From NCBI GenBank assembly GCA_009760855.2, contig WPIO01000010.1:636501-700500 (forward strand): 64,000 bases of DNA, in the 5' to 3' direction. The translations under genes were made by a program, and so were the position numbers. This stretch comes from Cristatella mucedo. Taxonomy: Eukaryota; Bryozoa; Phylactolaemata; Cristatellidae. The notes below the pieces were generated by a model, which was not told the DNA's origin, ran no database searches, and was given only the letters and a program-made list of their open reading frames with translations. Of the stretch, positions 11,418 to 25,150 are shown piece by piece (position 1 is the first letter of the stretch; each line of letters opens with the position of its first letter).

Positions 11418-13087
11418 ACACACGGCATCCTTATCAAAATGCGAGGTCGTAAACATACATCAAAGGGCAGCCGCTCAAATCGAAGACCATAATTCAGTGG
11501 GTGCTCAACAATCAGACCTCGAAGGGCCATCCCGTGAACATCAAGCCATAGCTCTTGGAATATTCGATCCGACCTACAGCTGAAACCGCAGGACTGGCTG
11601 CCGACTGAGGTTACCCCTGACCCTAACTACATGTGCACACGTACCGACAGTTGTAGAGGGGCATAAAGGGCCAACGGGTACAACGAATTAGTAGCTGGCG
11701 AGCCAGGACCAGATTGGTGTGGACTCTGCTAGCGCTGTGCAAGAATAGGTATACAGTTGTGTATGCTTATTCAACTGTACAAATACAGTATTATAGAGGT
11801 CGTCTGTGGGTATTTACCCCATTCAGCCAGTGGTCCCTGCTGGAATGATTCAGCTCCTCATTTCCACCCGAAGATAACTGTGTCGGCAGCTTACGGATAC
11901 GGGTCTCTTGGCCAGCCCTGAGCGACATGAATGCCTGGACAACCAAAAACTATGCATTTCAGTCATAGCTCAGCCTGTCCTGGCACGAAGGCACAAGATT
12001 GGGAGTTCGTGTGGACAAACAACAATGGGCTCTCGGTTTCCATCGTATCCTCCATGTTTCTTTCTAAGAATGTGACAGCGATTGCTCGAGAAAAGAATAT
12101 GCTTCAAGACTTCTACCACGACCAGGGTTGTTAATGGTCTTCGTAGCATTTATAATTGTGGACACTTATTTTGAGAGGTCATAGCTAGAAGGATTTCTGG
12201 TTGCCAACAAGGGCACGCTTATAGCATTTCAGCACCTATGCATCAGGTCTATTAGCTGCATAATATAGCTGTCAACGAAACAATGTAAAGCCAATCAAGC
12301 CAAAGTTATACACAAAAACTCGTCGTACTTTTAGCCTAGGGATAACGGCCCAGAAAAAAATTATCGCCTGTTCTCCTGTAAACGTTAAGCTGAGCTCTGA
12401 AAAAATTACAAACTCTTGCACATAAACCTGCTCGTCGTCATTTATTTCTCGATGGACTGGTCAATTTTGGTTCGACGGCTGTTAAATGCCCATGATGTAT
12501 GACTGCTGCGACTTTGGTGCATAGTCACAGTGGATTGGATTAAGTATCGGTAGGGTCGCCCAAAATTTAACTCTCCTAAACATACCTGTAAAGCAGCCAC
12601 CATAGAGTTAAGTCAAAGAAAATCAACATCTTAGAACTAGAAAAAAATAATGATATATTTTTAACCAAAAGATTAGATCTGCTCTAATGTTGTGGTATGT
12701 ATCTAAAAAAAGACACTGCACGTTTGCTTTATTTACCTTAGTTTTTATTCAATTCATTAGTGGTACAATAGGCGATATCCATGGCCAGTTCTGGTGTCTT
12801 GAAAGATCGACCAACGTAAGCAGGCGTCTTGCAATGACATCGCTATTTAACATAAACTGCAAATATAAAAAAATATCGGTTAGTAATCATGGTCACATAG
12901 AACCAAAGGCGACGACTATTTAGCAATACAATTTTCTTAGTTCAAAAATAGCCCCACCAGTATACAAGTAATGCTAATAAAATTCATTAGTCCGGAAACT
13001 TTGCATTACAAGGCTGTATAATTCAAAAAGACAGTATACAATAATCATCGGCAATTCAAGGGTGGTTGCGGTTCAATCTTTCAGGCC
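11418..13087. other. Intergenic or intronic DNA with one candidate exon
   Basis: 11640-11760 (+) matches 57910-58060 (-) at about 75% over the part containing AGGACCAGATTGGTGTGGAC and is probably a fragment of the same Tc1-like element. 12761-12815 is a candidate exon (separate entry). The remainder is AT-rich with no recognised gene. Confidence 0.45.
12761..12815 (+). CDS. Candidate exon with GDIHGQF metallophosphatase motif
   Basis: A 55-base open stretch encodes GTIGDIHGQFWCLERSTN. It is preceded by a pyrimidine-rich tract and AG (TTCATTAG, 12753-12760) and followed by a GTAAGC donor at 12816. GDIHGQF is the first metal-binding block of PPP-family Ser/Thr phosphatases (D and H are metal ligands). 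Known PPP proteins usually read CGDIHGQF/Y followed by a DL..L segment; here the residues after GQF (WCLERSTN) do not fit well. No exon with the next PPP block (GDYVDRG) was found nearby. It may be a real exon of a divergent phosphoesterase, a pseudo-exon, or chance. Confidence 0.3.
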
Positions 13088-14030
13088 TGTAAGAGATCAC
13101 AATAATAATTATAATAATAATAATACATTTGTATAGAACCCTCAGAGAACTGAATCTCTCTCTCTCTCTAGGCACTTTACAGATGCTGCATATAAAGAAT
13201 TACCAATTGTTTGGTGGTAATATCCACAAGCAGCAGGCACAGAGTAAGCACGTACGTGCACACGAAGAAATAATCATAAAGACCCTCCAAATGTGCATTG
13301 TAAGCTTCTATTTAAATGTCGCTATGTCAGGGGACGTCGTGAAATGCACCGGTAGTGAGTTCCAGGCTTTGGGAGCATACGAACTAAAGACGCGGTATCT
13401 GATGGTTTTGAGCTTCGTACTATCATGGCATGGATAGGCGATTTGAATCAGAACAGCAGGGTTGTATGACTTTTCACCTGGTGAGGATGTAGTTCTGATA
13501 GTTAGGCTGGAGCCAGAGAATGAAGGGGCCTAAAAGTAAGTGACAGAATCTTGAAGTCGATTCGCTGCTTGACTGGGAGCCAGTGCAGGTCGGCGAGAAG
13601 TAATGTGATGTGGCAACTGTGCTGCTAACTATGGATGAGCCTAGCTGGAGCTTTGCACCAGCTGTAAGCGCCTGATTGCACTTGCCGGTAGACCAGCAAG
13701 CAGTGAGTCACAGGAGTAGAGACGGGATGTCACAAATGCATGGACCAACTTAGATGTGGTATCCCTGTCTAAACAAGCCCGAATTGCAGCAATGTTAGGT
13801 AGCTACTAGTCGGCAGACATGAGGGTGGAGCTGATGTGGTCGTCTAATGAAAGGTCACTTTGGAACAGGACATTAGATTACGTAATGCAGATTCAGCAGG
13901 AGATATGCTGGCAGAGAAGATTTTGAGCCGGTTCAGGTTTTCACTTTCTAAATCACACTTGGTTTGCCGATAACTGGTAAGACAAGTCTTTTGGTTGTGG
14001 GTGACCATGAATGTGACAAGATACAGTATC
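13088..14030 (-). mobile_element. L2/CR1-type LINE, 5'-truncated copy
   Basis: The 3' tail (ATAATAATAATTATAATAAT) is at the left, followed by the family 3' end, 3' UTR and C-terminal ORF2 sequence in reverse (GACTGGGAGCCAGTGCAGGTCGGCGAGAAG is the reverse of the DLHWLPVK region; only its position, about 13575-13604, matters). It ends near 14030 in sequence corresponding to the middle of ORF2. Many stops and frameshifts; long dead. Confidence 0.8.
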
Positions 14031-15109
14031 CGCAAATGTTGAGAACCCGTGCAATTGTCTGCAGAAAATGAAGCAATGCCGGCTATAGTAGTGGTAGGTA
14101 ATATAAGGGCAATATGCCGACGAATCTATAATTTGGAATAGACTGAACGTGTCTATTCATGTTTGTCATAGGATCACTTTGCAATTTTCCATTGCGCATT
14201 GATGGGATTGGCAGTGCTCCCGTGCATTTGCTAAACTGTGCAACGTTAACTTATTTTTTCTTAATGCTTTAGACTTCGCCGTTCATCTGGCTGCACCAGA
14301 AATGCAGTGTGTTGTACTTCAGACAAGGCAGCAACTTAAAAGCATACAGCACATCCACCTAGTAATAGAATATGAGCTCTTACGAATTTAACATGAACAG
14401 AGGCATGCATGCTTGCTTTGGGAAAAGCAGCCATCTATATTCACCATTACTGCATTGCACTGAATTGAGTCTCCCTTTCGTAAAACGCTAGAGATCATTA
14501 AAAAAAACTAGGACTGAACGCATTCCATACAGGGAGATTTCTGCAGTCAACCAAAAGGAAACAAAAACTGGTGTAAATTAATTAGCATGTGCTTCAATGA
14601 TTAGCTTTTGGTAAAATACCTCCTTGGTTTGCCGGGAGAAAGCAAATGTCAAGGAATAAAGACATTTTAACTTGTAGTTGTAAACCAACGATTGTACCAA
14701 AGAATACGTACAGGTGCCATTGCTCCGTGTCGTAAATAAAGCGATTGGTATTTTTTCCGATGAGGATAGGGTTAAAAGTCCACAATACTGGGATACGACT
14801 GCTACCCGCCGCGAGCAGAGAAGGAAGCATCCCACGATGAACATCACAAGTTGCCTCGCCTCGCCTGTGTTCATTCCAAGACGCCACCTATCGTGGGCTG
14901 CCGTAGAAGCAAGTGACTGCTCTGTTCGGGGCAGGAGTGGCTCTAGTAAGCTCGTTTGAATAAAGAATATCGTTCGTTGCTTAAGCAAAGGTTGCATGTA
15001 TGCTGTCAATCGCTAGTGGTGGATGCTTGCACTACTGTATGCTACTGCCGAAGCCAAATCAATTAACGTTTCATGTTCAAAACTATCTCCTATCAGATCT
15101 TTCTTTCTT
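14031..15109. other. No gene recognised
   Basis: Two overlapping minus-strand frames (14578-15009, 143 codons; 14594-14887, 97 codons) are open but contain no motif I recognise and overlap each other, so at most one could be real. The rest is AT-rich and featureless to the eye. Confidence 0.3.
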
Positions 15110-15675
15110 TAAGTAAGAAGCTTTCGAATGGTGCAAAATTCTGAAGCTTGGCTCGTCTGTGGTGAACATCGCCACAAACAAGTAACAACACTTCTCTTCG
15201 ACCTTGACTGACTCCCCATCGCACAATACATCGACTTCAAGGTATTGTCACTTACTATTAGGTCCCTTCATACTCTGGTCCAGCAAAGCAGTCCAAAAAA
15301 TAGTTACTCTGGCTTCCTTTTGTACCAACCGCTACTAAGACTCTGGTCATTTAGCTATGACTCAAACCAACCTCAAATCATTCGGAGTCTGTGCCTTGAG
15401 CTCGTTTGTTCCCAAAGCCTGGAATTCACTCCCGACATTCAAAAAAAAGAAGCTAAGCAAGTTCCTGTTCCAGGTTTCCATGGACACAAAAATACCAATA
15501 TGGTATTTTTGTGTCCATGTGAATAGTCCTTGATGTTCTTATGAGTACTGACACTGCCCACAATATCATTAACCAAATGGTGTGCTTCCATTTCAGCAGA
15601 TGTAAAAAGTAAGAAAGAAATAGTTCTCTTGGGATGCTATGCAAATATCTCATTATTATTATTATTATATGATAT
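15110..15675 (+). mobile_element. L2/CR1-type LINE fragment containing a perfect hairpin
   Basis: Diverged C-terminal ORF2 sequence (degenerate LQLVQNSAA, HWLPVKQRIDFKVLSL, FRSLHSLAP regions at 15125-15275; AWNSLP region near 15418) followed by the family 3' tail with ATTATTATTATT at 15655-15667. The segment 15479-15519, where the ORF end should be, is a perfect inverted repeat with 19-bp arms and an ATA spacer (CATGGACACAAAAATACCA and its complement). Confidence 0.75.
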
Positions 15676-17585
<1,910 letters not shown>

Positions 17586-19800
17586 TATAATAATAGTAAT
17601 GATGGTAATTTATATGTACACTGCCCTCCGGAAGCTAAATCTCTTTCTAGGCAATTTACATATGCTATAAAAGGAGAATGATCGTAGTATGTGGTTATTA
17701 GCCTAGGGGCAATGTGCTTGCTCTATACAACCCAGGTCGCAGGTTAGAGTCCTGCAGTGGGCGATTCTTTATTACCCATTGCAAGCACTGGCGACAGCAG
17801 TTAAGCCTCCCCTGGCTCTATATAAATAAGGCTGTTTAATTAGATAAACTTTATCTTTTACCAGAACTGTAACATGCACAGCATCAACATACATAATAAA
17901 GTTACCGATAAAATACACAGTATCAGCTCGTATAAGTACTCAAAGGACAATTCGCCCGGCAAATGCTTTGAGGAGCATGTGCAATTTTTAGCTTCTTTAG
18001 AAAGTGTTAAGGCAGGGGATGTCGTGGCATCAGTCGGGAGTGAGTTCCAAGGTGTGGAACCATGCAAACTAAACCACAGCCTCTAAAAGATTTGGGGTTG
18101 TTCGTAGCACAGCTAAGCAATTGAAGTAGGAAAAACAGATGGCACGATGTCTAGTCTGGTAGGGAGTAGTTATGAGAGGCAGGCTGGAGTCAGACAAAGA
18201 AGGTATCTCAAAGTCAATGACAAAACATTGAAGTCGATGTGCTGCTTGACCGGGAGCCAGTGCAGGTTGGCAAGAAGTGGGGCGTTTTTGCACTAACTTT
18301 AAGTACCTGATTGCATAGGCCGGTGAACCAGCAAGCAGTAGTAACACATGTTGAGCTGGGATCTCACAAACGCATGGACCAATTAGGATGTAGAAGCCTT
18401 ACTATGGAGACCCAAATTTTAGCAATGTTACGTAGCTGAAAGTATGAATGCTTGGCTGTGGTGCTGATGAGGTTGTCTAGTGAAAGGTCATTTTGGAACT
18501 GGACACCCAGATTTCTCGCAGATGATACTGGAGATATTCTGGCCGAGTCAATTTGAGCGTTAAGCTTTCCAATGTCTGAGTCACACTGGTTTGCCCTTAG
18601 ATAGTAAGGTCGTTTTTATCATCATTAGATTTGAGAAAGTTTGCTACCATTCAAGTGTGGATGTCAGCAATAAATGCAGCTAGAAAGTTTAGAGACTTGG
18701 GAAGAAGAAGAAGTTTAGAAGACTCGAATGTGTGAAAGAATTGATTCAGCGGTGTGTAATCTGCAGAGAAGTGAAAGCCTAAAATGTGCTTGGTGATCAC
18801 ATTGGCAAGAAGGAGAGTATAAATTGTAAAAAGAAACAGATCAAGCACATAGCGAGGTATGAGGTATCCCACATACTTATGTCGTTCCTCGGATGATCCT
18901 TTCCCATTTACATCAATGCTCTGGAGACTGCCACTGAGGTAAGGATTAAACAATGGCAGTGCAGTGCCAGCTATGCCAAGTCGAGATGAGAGGCACACGA
19001 TATAGACTTGGTGATCAATAGTATCAACTGCTGCCGAAAGATCAAGCAAAACCAGCCGAGAGACTTTACATAAGTATGCATTCCTGAGAAGGTTATTATG
19101 CACCCTAAGTAATACTGACTCTGAGAAATTATTAGCTATAAAACCAGACTGTAGCTAGCTCGTTTGGCTTGAAGTTTTAATGAAAGAGTTTAGCTGGTCT
19201 GCCACTATTCATACCAGTGTCTTATAGAGGAACGCCATTACAGGGACGTGGCGGGAGTTGTTGTAGTTCCCTCGGTCTCGTGTTGCTTTCTTAATTACCT
19301 AAGTGATATTGGTCTAGTGTTGCTTTCTTGATTGATGGCCAAACGTCAGCCTTTTTGATAGGTCAGGGACAAGACCTGAAGTTAATAATGCTATTATTAT
19401 GTTAGTTACACAAGGCACCGCCAAATATATGCATCTCATCATATGTAGGACATTAGGAATTTGTTCTAGAGGGCTAGTAGTTTTTTTTTTATTTGGAGAT
19501 GCTTTTCAACATGAAGTCACTAGTGGCAGGCTTGAATGCAGATACTGACATAGAACTGATGGACTGGAGTTCTGTAGGGAGGACGCTATTGAGGGAGAAG
19601 AGTCCAGTGCACCTTTGGGATGGACTCTGAGCTGTGTGATCCTTTGATGAACCAGAAGCAGTGGCAGCTTCTTCAGCAAAGAAGGCATGTGGTTGAACTT
19701 CTCGGATTTGCTGACGGTCCCTGCTTCCATATTCATCGTAAGCTGTAGAGGCTCAGTGGCTTTTTGATAGGCCAGCCATAAGTGAAACACTGTAGTCCAG
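17586..19800 (-). mobile_element. L2/CR1-type LINE with nested SINE
   Basis: The family 3' end at the left (CTAAATCTCTTTCTAGGCA reversed) is interrupted by a SINE (17690-17848). The ORF2 C-terminus follows in reverse (about 17970-18350), then the RT core at 18651-19103: LVLLDLSAAVDTIDHQV, LGIAGTAL and FHFSADY, the last a mutated YADD box (ADD to ADY). The pre-RT region reaches about 19800. Multiple frame disruptions. Confidence 0.82.
17690..17848 (+). mobile_element. SINE family 2, copy inside LINE
   Basis: tRNA-derived SINE: A-box-like TAGCCTAGGGGCAATGTGC, B-box-like GGTTAGAGTCC near 17736, then the family body (GTGGGCGATTCTTTATTACC, CTGCAAGCA-type and TATATAAATAAGGCTGTTTAATTAG). Five other copies: 36733-36905, 44284-44440, 47695-47836, 60139-60292 (all -) and 51925-52078 (+). 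Confidence 0.85.
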
Positions 19801-19896
19801 TCTAGACAGAACCAGTGAGCTAGTCAGGCCGGTAGCCAGCGATCGTGGTAGGCATTGCCTAATCACCTTACACTGCAATTATTGAAGCTAAGCGTA

Positions 19897-20085
19897 ATAA
19901 TAATAATCTCACTTGATAAAACTCCCTCGGATAACTCAATCTCTTTCTAGGCGCTGTACATTTGCTGCAAAGGAAACACGATCGAATGGCTATTGGTGGC
20001 ATGCTCAATTAGCAACAAGAATAACATGGTTAGGGGTGACATGCACAGGGTCAGCATGCAAGTGCAGTTAGTGGCAGCGTGCCAA
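19897..20085 (-). mobile_element. Short LINE 3' end (L2/CR1-type)
   Basis: About 190 bp of the family 3' UTR with the ATT-rich tail at the left and the ACATGGTTAGGGGTGACATG block near 20025. Strongly 5'-truncated. Confidence 0.85.
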
Positions 20086-20298
20086 GCTTGCTTAATATAT
20101 TTCCATGTAACTGCATTCCTTCATCTTTATCCTGCCGTATCGCGTCGGCAGCATACATGATTAGTTGCCGGTACGATAAATGGCCGGCGTACGAATCGGC
20201 CTGGTAAATGGTCCGGAGCTGGCTCGGTATGCACTAGATTGAGCCTCGAACAGACAGTCGGCCTGCTACTCGCGGGCCGCTCTCGGGCAGTCGTTGTC

Positions 20299-20340
20299 AT
20301 GGCTGCAAGCCCTACGAGACAACCGCAGCAGTCTCCTAAG
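20299..20340 (+). CDS. Candidate first exon, unrecognised gene
   Basis: ATG GCT GCA AGC ... encodes MAASPTRQPQQSPK and runs in phase 0 straight into a consensus GTGAGT donor at 20341. The region just upstream (20130-20290) is locally GC- and CpG-richer, as expected for a promoter. No downstream exon could be linked, and the product is too short to identify. Confidence 0.25.
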
Positions 20341-20626
20341 GTGAGTCCTCTCCTCTGGAGCCAGCCAGCCAGCCAGCGGAGGCTGCTGCTGCACACGCTT
20401 GGAATGAGGTCGGCAGCTAGGAGATCTCAACGTGTAAGAAGCTTACCATCCGCTTCGAGAGAGTGGGTCGTAAGAATCAGAGCCCGCATTTACAGAGGAA
20501 GCAGTAGAAATGCAATTCGTCTCTAAGTAAAGTCAGCCGCTACTGTCGCTGGGCTTGCAGCGGCAGTCTGCTGCATGACAGCCAACGTGTGTAGGAGGCC
20601 TGTAAAGTCAGCTTATAAATAAATCA

Positions 20627-20770
20627 TTCATTCATTCATTTGTATGGTGCCCCAAGAGAACTTCATCTCTATTCAGGCGCTTCATATATTCCACAAGGCT
20701 CGAGCCCATGACCTCGGCCAGACCTTAGTCGGGGCGAGCACCTGAACCACTGGGCCAAACTAGCGCTGCT
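20627..20770 (-). mobile_element. SINE family 1 copy
   Basis: Reverse orientation: tRNA-like head at the right (B box GGGCTCGAGCCTTG region near 20703; A-box region near 20750) and, at the left, the tail TAGAGATGAAGTTCTCTTGGGGC, nearly the 3' tail of the window's LINE family. Other copies: 44488-44625 (-) and 58090-58240 (+). Confidence 0.82.
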
Positions 20771-22999
20771 TCAAGACTGTGAGCAGGTTTGTGGCAACCA
20801 AAAAATGTCGGTGGTGTCTGCTAGTGAGCCTCGTACCCATTGACTGTCGCCCAAAAGGAAAGGAACTTACGAATAAACAGATACCGACATTCAGTATCGA
20901 AATATGGCACACAGCAATACCTTTCTGCCGATCTTGCGTCAACGACAAAGATTATGAAATCGGGCTGGTTGTTGTCTAACGAAGCCGGCAGAGATCGCAC
21001 AATGCAACTAGAACAAACAGTGCACGGTGCAGTTAGCCAGAGCCGGAAGGAAGGACTCACTGCTTTGCAGGGAAGCGAGAGTTACGGCCATGAGACCCCG
21101 ACCGTTCGCAGCACATGGCCCTGATCGTCGGCCCATTGCTGGTTGCCAAGAGTCGAAGCACATGCTTACATGTCCAGAGGGAGCTGAGCGCACTCCCTGC
21201 TCATGGCGGCTGTCAGCCAGTGCTTCCTCGTACCCGAAGGACCTACAACCTAGAGAATCCCTGAATCAGAGCAATTTCGACGACTGCTTGGGAGGACCTG
21301 GGGTGCTGGTCGGGAGTTCAAAATGGTCGTCCCTATAGTACAGCTCGAAGGGAAGTTTACCTGGCACGACTGATCGTGTGAATCCTAAAAACCTAGGAGC
21401 TTAAGATTTGCAACACCTACTATTGCCAAGACAGTCTCCCACCCTTGCTAAGCCTGCCAGCTCGGCCGAAGTTCATCCAGGCGGTCATCGCAAACATCAA
21501 GTAAAGCAAACATCGGGGAGCAGCTAGGATTTTGCCACGGCGTTCAAACCTCGATCTTTGCTGAAATGTCGAATAGTGACGCTACGGTTGCATTTACGAT
21601 CGCATCGACCCTGACAATGGAGCAAGAGTTTAGCAGCGAGATATTCCTTCAGGTTAGGAGCAATTTCTATGGAGTAGCAGAGCTGAATGAGTAACCTGGG
21701 TCAATCCTAAGCTCTCATCTTGTTTTACTCATTCTTTTGGAACGGAACACTTGCCGAACTCGAAATTTCCCACGGCCTCCATTTGCTTCAACCGACAGCT
21801 GCACAAACGAGCCCTACGCCAGCCGTATCACAGCAGGACGATTGAAGTCAGTGCTTTCAGAAGCATATCACACTGATATACCTATACGTTCGTCAACTTA
21901 GCGACACGTGGAAGAGGTCTTGAGGGAATTATGGAATTCTGCAGGTACCCATCGATCGGCCAAGTTCATTCTTTCAAAGAACCTATCTCTGACCAGAATG
22001 CGCTAGAGTGCTAGCACCGAGTTTCGTCGCGAACAGCCTGATGCTCGCGCTCTTTAGGAACATTTGAAGCTCACTGAGAAGCAAAAGCTGTCCGAAATTA
22101 GGCTTACGAGCACTTCCGTCGGGCTTGCGGCTCATGTCCTTTGCGGTAAACGTCCGCGGCTCTTGTAGCGAGTCTCTCGAGGCGAACGTCCCTTGCCGGC
22201 ACGCCTCTGGTAAACGGGTTTATCCTTATACGGCGTTTGCCTAGCAAAGTCAACTCTCTCACCGTCGAACGAAAGCCTCGTTCTCGTCGAGCGAGTCGTT
22301 AGCGCGAGTGCTCAGCCGCGGATGCTCAGCTCGGCCGCAGACGCTAGCGCGTGCGCTTATAGTATTTCGGCGAGCGCCTACCAGCACGCGAGTGCCCAGC
22401 AGAGCATTCGGCCGGGGCGGATTCGGACGACGCGGCACGCCGAGGGCTACGTCCGCCGCAGAAGCCATCGCGTTGCGGACTGCGGCGCGGCACGCCGAGG
22501 GCCAGGTCCGCCGCAGAAGTCATCGCGTTGCGGACTGCGGACGCGGTTACAGTCCGAGCAGAAGCCAGTCTACTCGTCACGTGGCTGCATCCCGCGACCG
22601 CAGAACGCCTTACGTTCCTTACCCCCCCCCCCCCCCCGCCCGCCCTGGGCCGTCAGGAGCTCCCATTCGCCGCCAGCTTCGAGCGAGAGAATGGGGGGTA
22701 TGGATTTAGCGCGAGAGCGTCGAAAGCGAGAGCATCGGCGGGCACTGCTGGCGTCTACGACGAAGCTCGCTTAGTCGCGCTCGCGCGAAGCCCGCGTGCT
22801 CGTTGCCAGGTCCGATCAGGTTCCATGTCGGCCGATTCAGCAGTCTCGTTTGTGTAGCGGCAAAAGCGCCTTGCTGCTTTGGCCATGCTTGCTGAAGGCG
22901 ATCCGCGATCGCTTGCTGCCGGAGTCGTCGGAGCCGCGTCGTGAAGTTCGAGTGCCTTGGCCGCAGGATTCAACAAATTATCGAAATCCACCAGAATCC
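20771..22999. other. CpG-rich unassigned region with 55-bp tandem duplication
   Basis: No gene recognised. 22150-22950 is notably GC- and CpG-rich and could be a CpG-island-like promoter. Inside it, 22431-22485 and 22486-22540 are two tandem units of 55 bp with three differences by eye. A C-run lies at about 22622-22637. The many open frames here on both strands follow from high GC content. A frame at 22755-22991 (-), starting MDFDNLLNPAAKALELHD, is the most protein-like but unsupported. Confidence 0.45.
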
Positions 23000-24930
23000 A
23001 TTCTAAAAGCCTAAATTAACCAAAAACTGGTGGCGCAAAGTTCCAGTTTGATGGAATATTGTAGTACACCGTCAGTCGCTTTTATGTACCCACCACGTTT
23101 CTCCGCCATTGCGCTCATGCGTTCTCGTGCAAAAAGGCTGCAAAGACGCTGGCTTGCAGCCCAATTCACTGCAATCCACCTGCAAGCCACGTCAAATCCA
23201 CCACAAATTGGCTGTGAAAGGCCCTAACTAATATTGGATATGACAGTCCGCCATATTTCATGAGTACCCAAAAAATTTAGAGACATTTGCCACAAGGAAA
23301 GGGTACATTTTCCGCAAGGAACATTTGCCATAAGCCCGACGGAAGTGCTCCTTGACCGAGCTTCGGGCAGCTGCCCCGGCAAATGCCGCAGTCCACTAAA
23401 TTGCACGCAAAGCTAAAGAAATCCTGTGGAAAAAGCTTCTTTTTATTGCATGTTACTCTGTGACAAGTGTACTCACACAACTTTACGACAATAGGTTTAG
23501 CCGTTCTCTTGCAATGCGCTGCAATCGACCGCAACGGCCTCGGGAAATTTTACTATCCACCGCAAAACGACTAGAAATAGATTTCGCCGAGCTCCTGCAG
23601 GTATTGCACGTTAAAGCATGCGTTAATAAGTGCACACTCGCGTAAATTCAAGCCATTGCAATGCACAAATGCCGCAATCCAGTCTAATCCGCAGCAAATC
23701 ATCCTGAAATCGTCAGCGTGACGCTTCAATTTAGATAGCTCATAACAGTAGACTTATTTCGGAGCACCACAGACACCTCTACGATTACCAAGGATGACCG
23801 CAGATACCAAAGTGAGCCTACAACATTCCGAACCGCTCAATGGGCGCACGTTCCTAGACAATCCGCTGCAATCGACTGCAACTGTTTGTTCCTATACTGT
23901 AATCAACTGCAATCCTTGAAATTGCACATTATAGAAATTGCCTCTTCGGATACGGTGTACTCATATAGTTTCACTACAGTTGCCTAGTGCATTCACATGC
24001 AATGCAATCGACTGCAATGGCCCGGGCTTATACAGCAATATACTGCACTCCTCTACTAAATGCACAAAAAAACGGTTTCTCCAAGGTCCAAATTCGAATA
24101 CATATTGCCGCGAACTATCCTTAAAGTGCATCTATGTGATTTTAACTTGTTGCGAATTTACAATCTCAGGCAATGTAAGGCAATTGACAGCATTTTCTCG
24201 GCTCAAAGCCGCAATCCACTACAATTCACAGCAAATCGACCAGAAATTAGCAACTCAAATTATTGTTGCATAAACCGTTTCACTGCGTTCAACGTAAAAC
24301 CATTTATTTTCCAGCTATTTTGCACATTACTTATCTGGCTATGCACGGCAAGTGATAGCAATGGCCGGGACCAATGCCGGATAGACGCAAATCAACCAGA
24401 ATTGGAAGATCCAATTAAGGTTAAAGTCTCATTGGATACGTACAATTTCACTGGTTTTATAGTGCGCCCGCATAACTTTACCCCATTATGAGCGTTCAAA
24501 ATTAGGCAGTGAATGGCAATTGACGTCAATAGTCCGGTTAAATACTGCTACCCATTGTGATCCGCCGCAAATTGCCAGAAACTGGATGGACGACGCTCCA
24601 GCTTTTCTTGCGTACTTTGCGTACTTGCGCACTTCAACTTTTCAAGCGCTGTGCTTCGAGTGAAATCACATCATTTTAACCCATCACGCACGTGCAATCG
24701 CAGGCAATGCATGCCAATCTTCAGCAGAGACCCTGGCCAATACTGCAATCCGCCGTAAATCGACCAAACATTGACTTAGCGAAGGTCCAGGTCTCAGCAT
24801 AAAACACTTCAGAGTGTTCAAAGTGCAACCATTTTATTTTTCAAGCTACTTTGCACAGTAATCTCGGGCAACGCATGGCAATTGGCAGCAATGTCCTGGA
24901 CAGGTGCATCATAAACAGAGTGCAGGGCGA
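23000..24930 (+). repeat. Degenerate tandem array, period about 170 bp
   Basis: A unit anchored on GGCAATGCA..GCAAT(C/T)GAC(T/A)GCAATGGCC, then GCAATCC(A/G)C(C/T)GCAAATCGACCAGAAATTG, recurs at 23511, about 23684, about 23860, 23998, 24169, 24337, 24505, 24703 and 24867, i.e. spacings mostly 164-173 bp (one of 198). The distal part of the unit also repeats: AACCATTTATTTTCCAGC at about 24297 and AACCATTTTATTTTTCAAGC at about 24826; CATTTTAACCC...GCAATCGCAGG near 24672 versus GATTTTAACTTG...CAATCTCAGG near 24138. Roughly 11 units. It is an old, diverged satellite-like array. No coding capacity. Confidence 0.75.
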
Positions 24931-25077
24931 CTATAAATCCTATTGAGACCGTTCCCGAGCTGTTTTCTGTCTGCGTTTAACGGATCGTCATGAATTCACC
25001 GTACTTGCCAGGGCCTTTGCTGCCGATTGTCATGCATTGCCCGAGTTTTTACGTGCGCAATGTGAAATGAGGGATCC

Positions 25078-25150
<73 letters not shown>

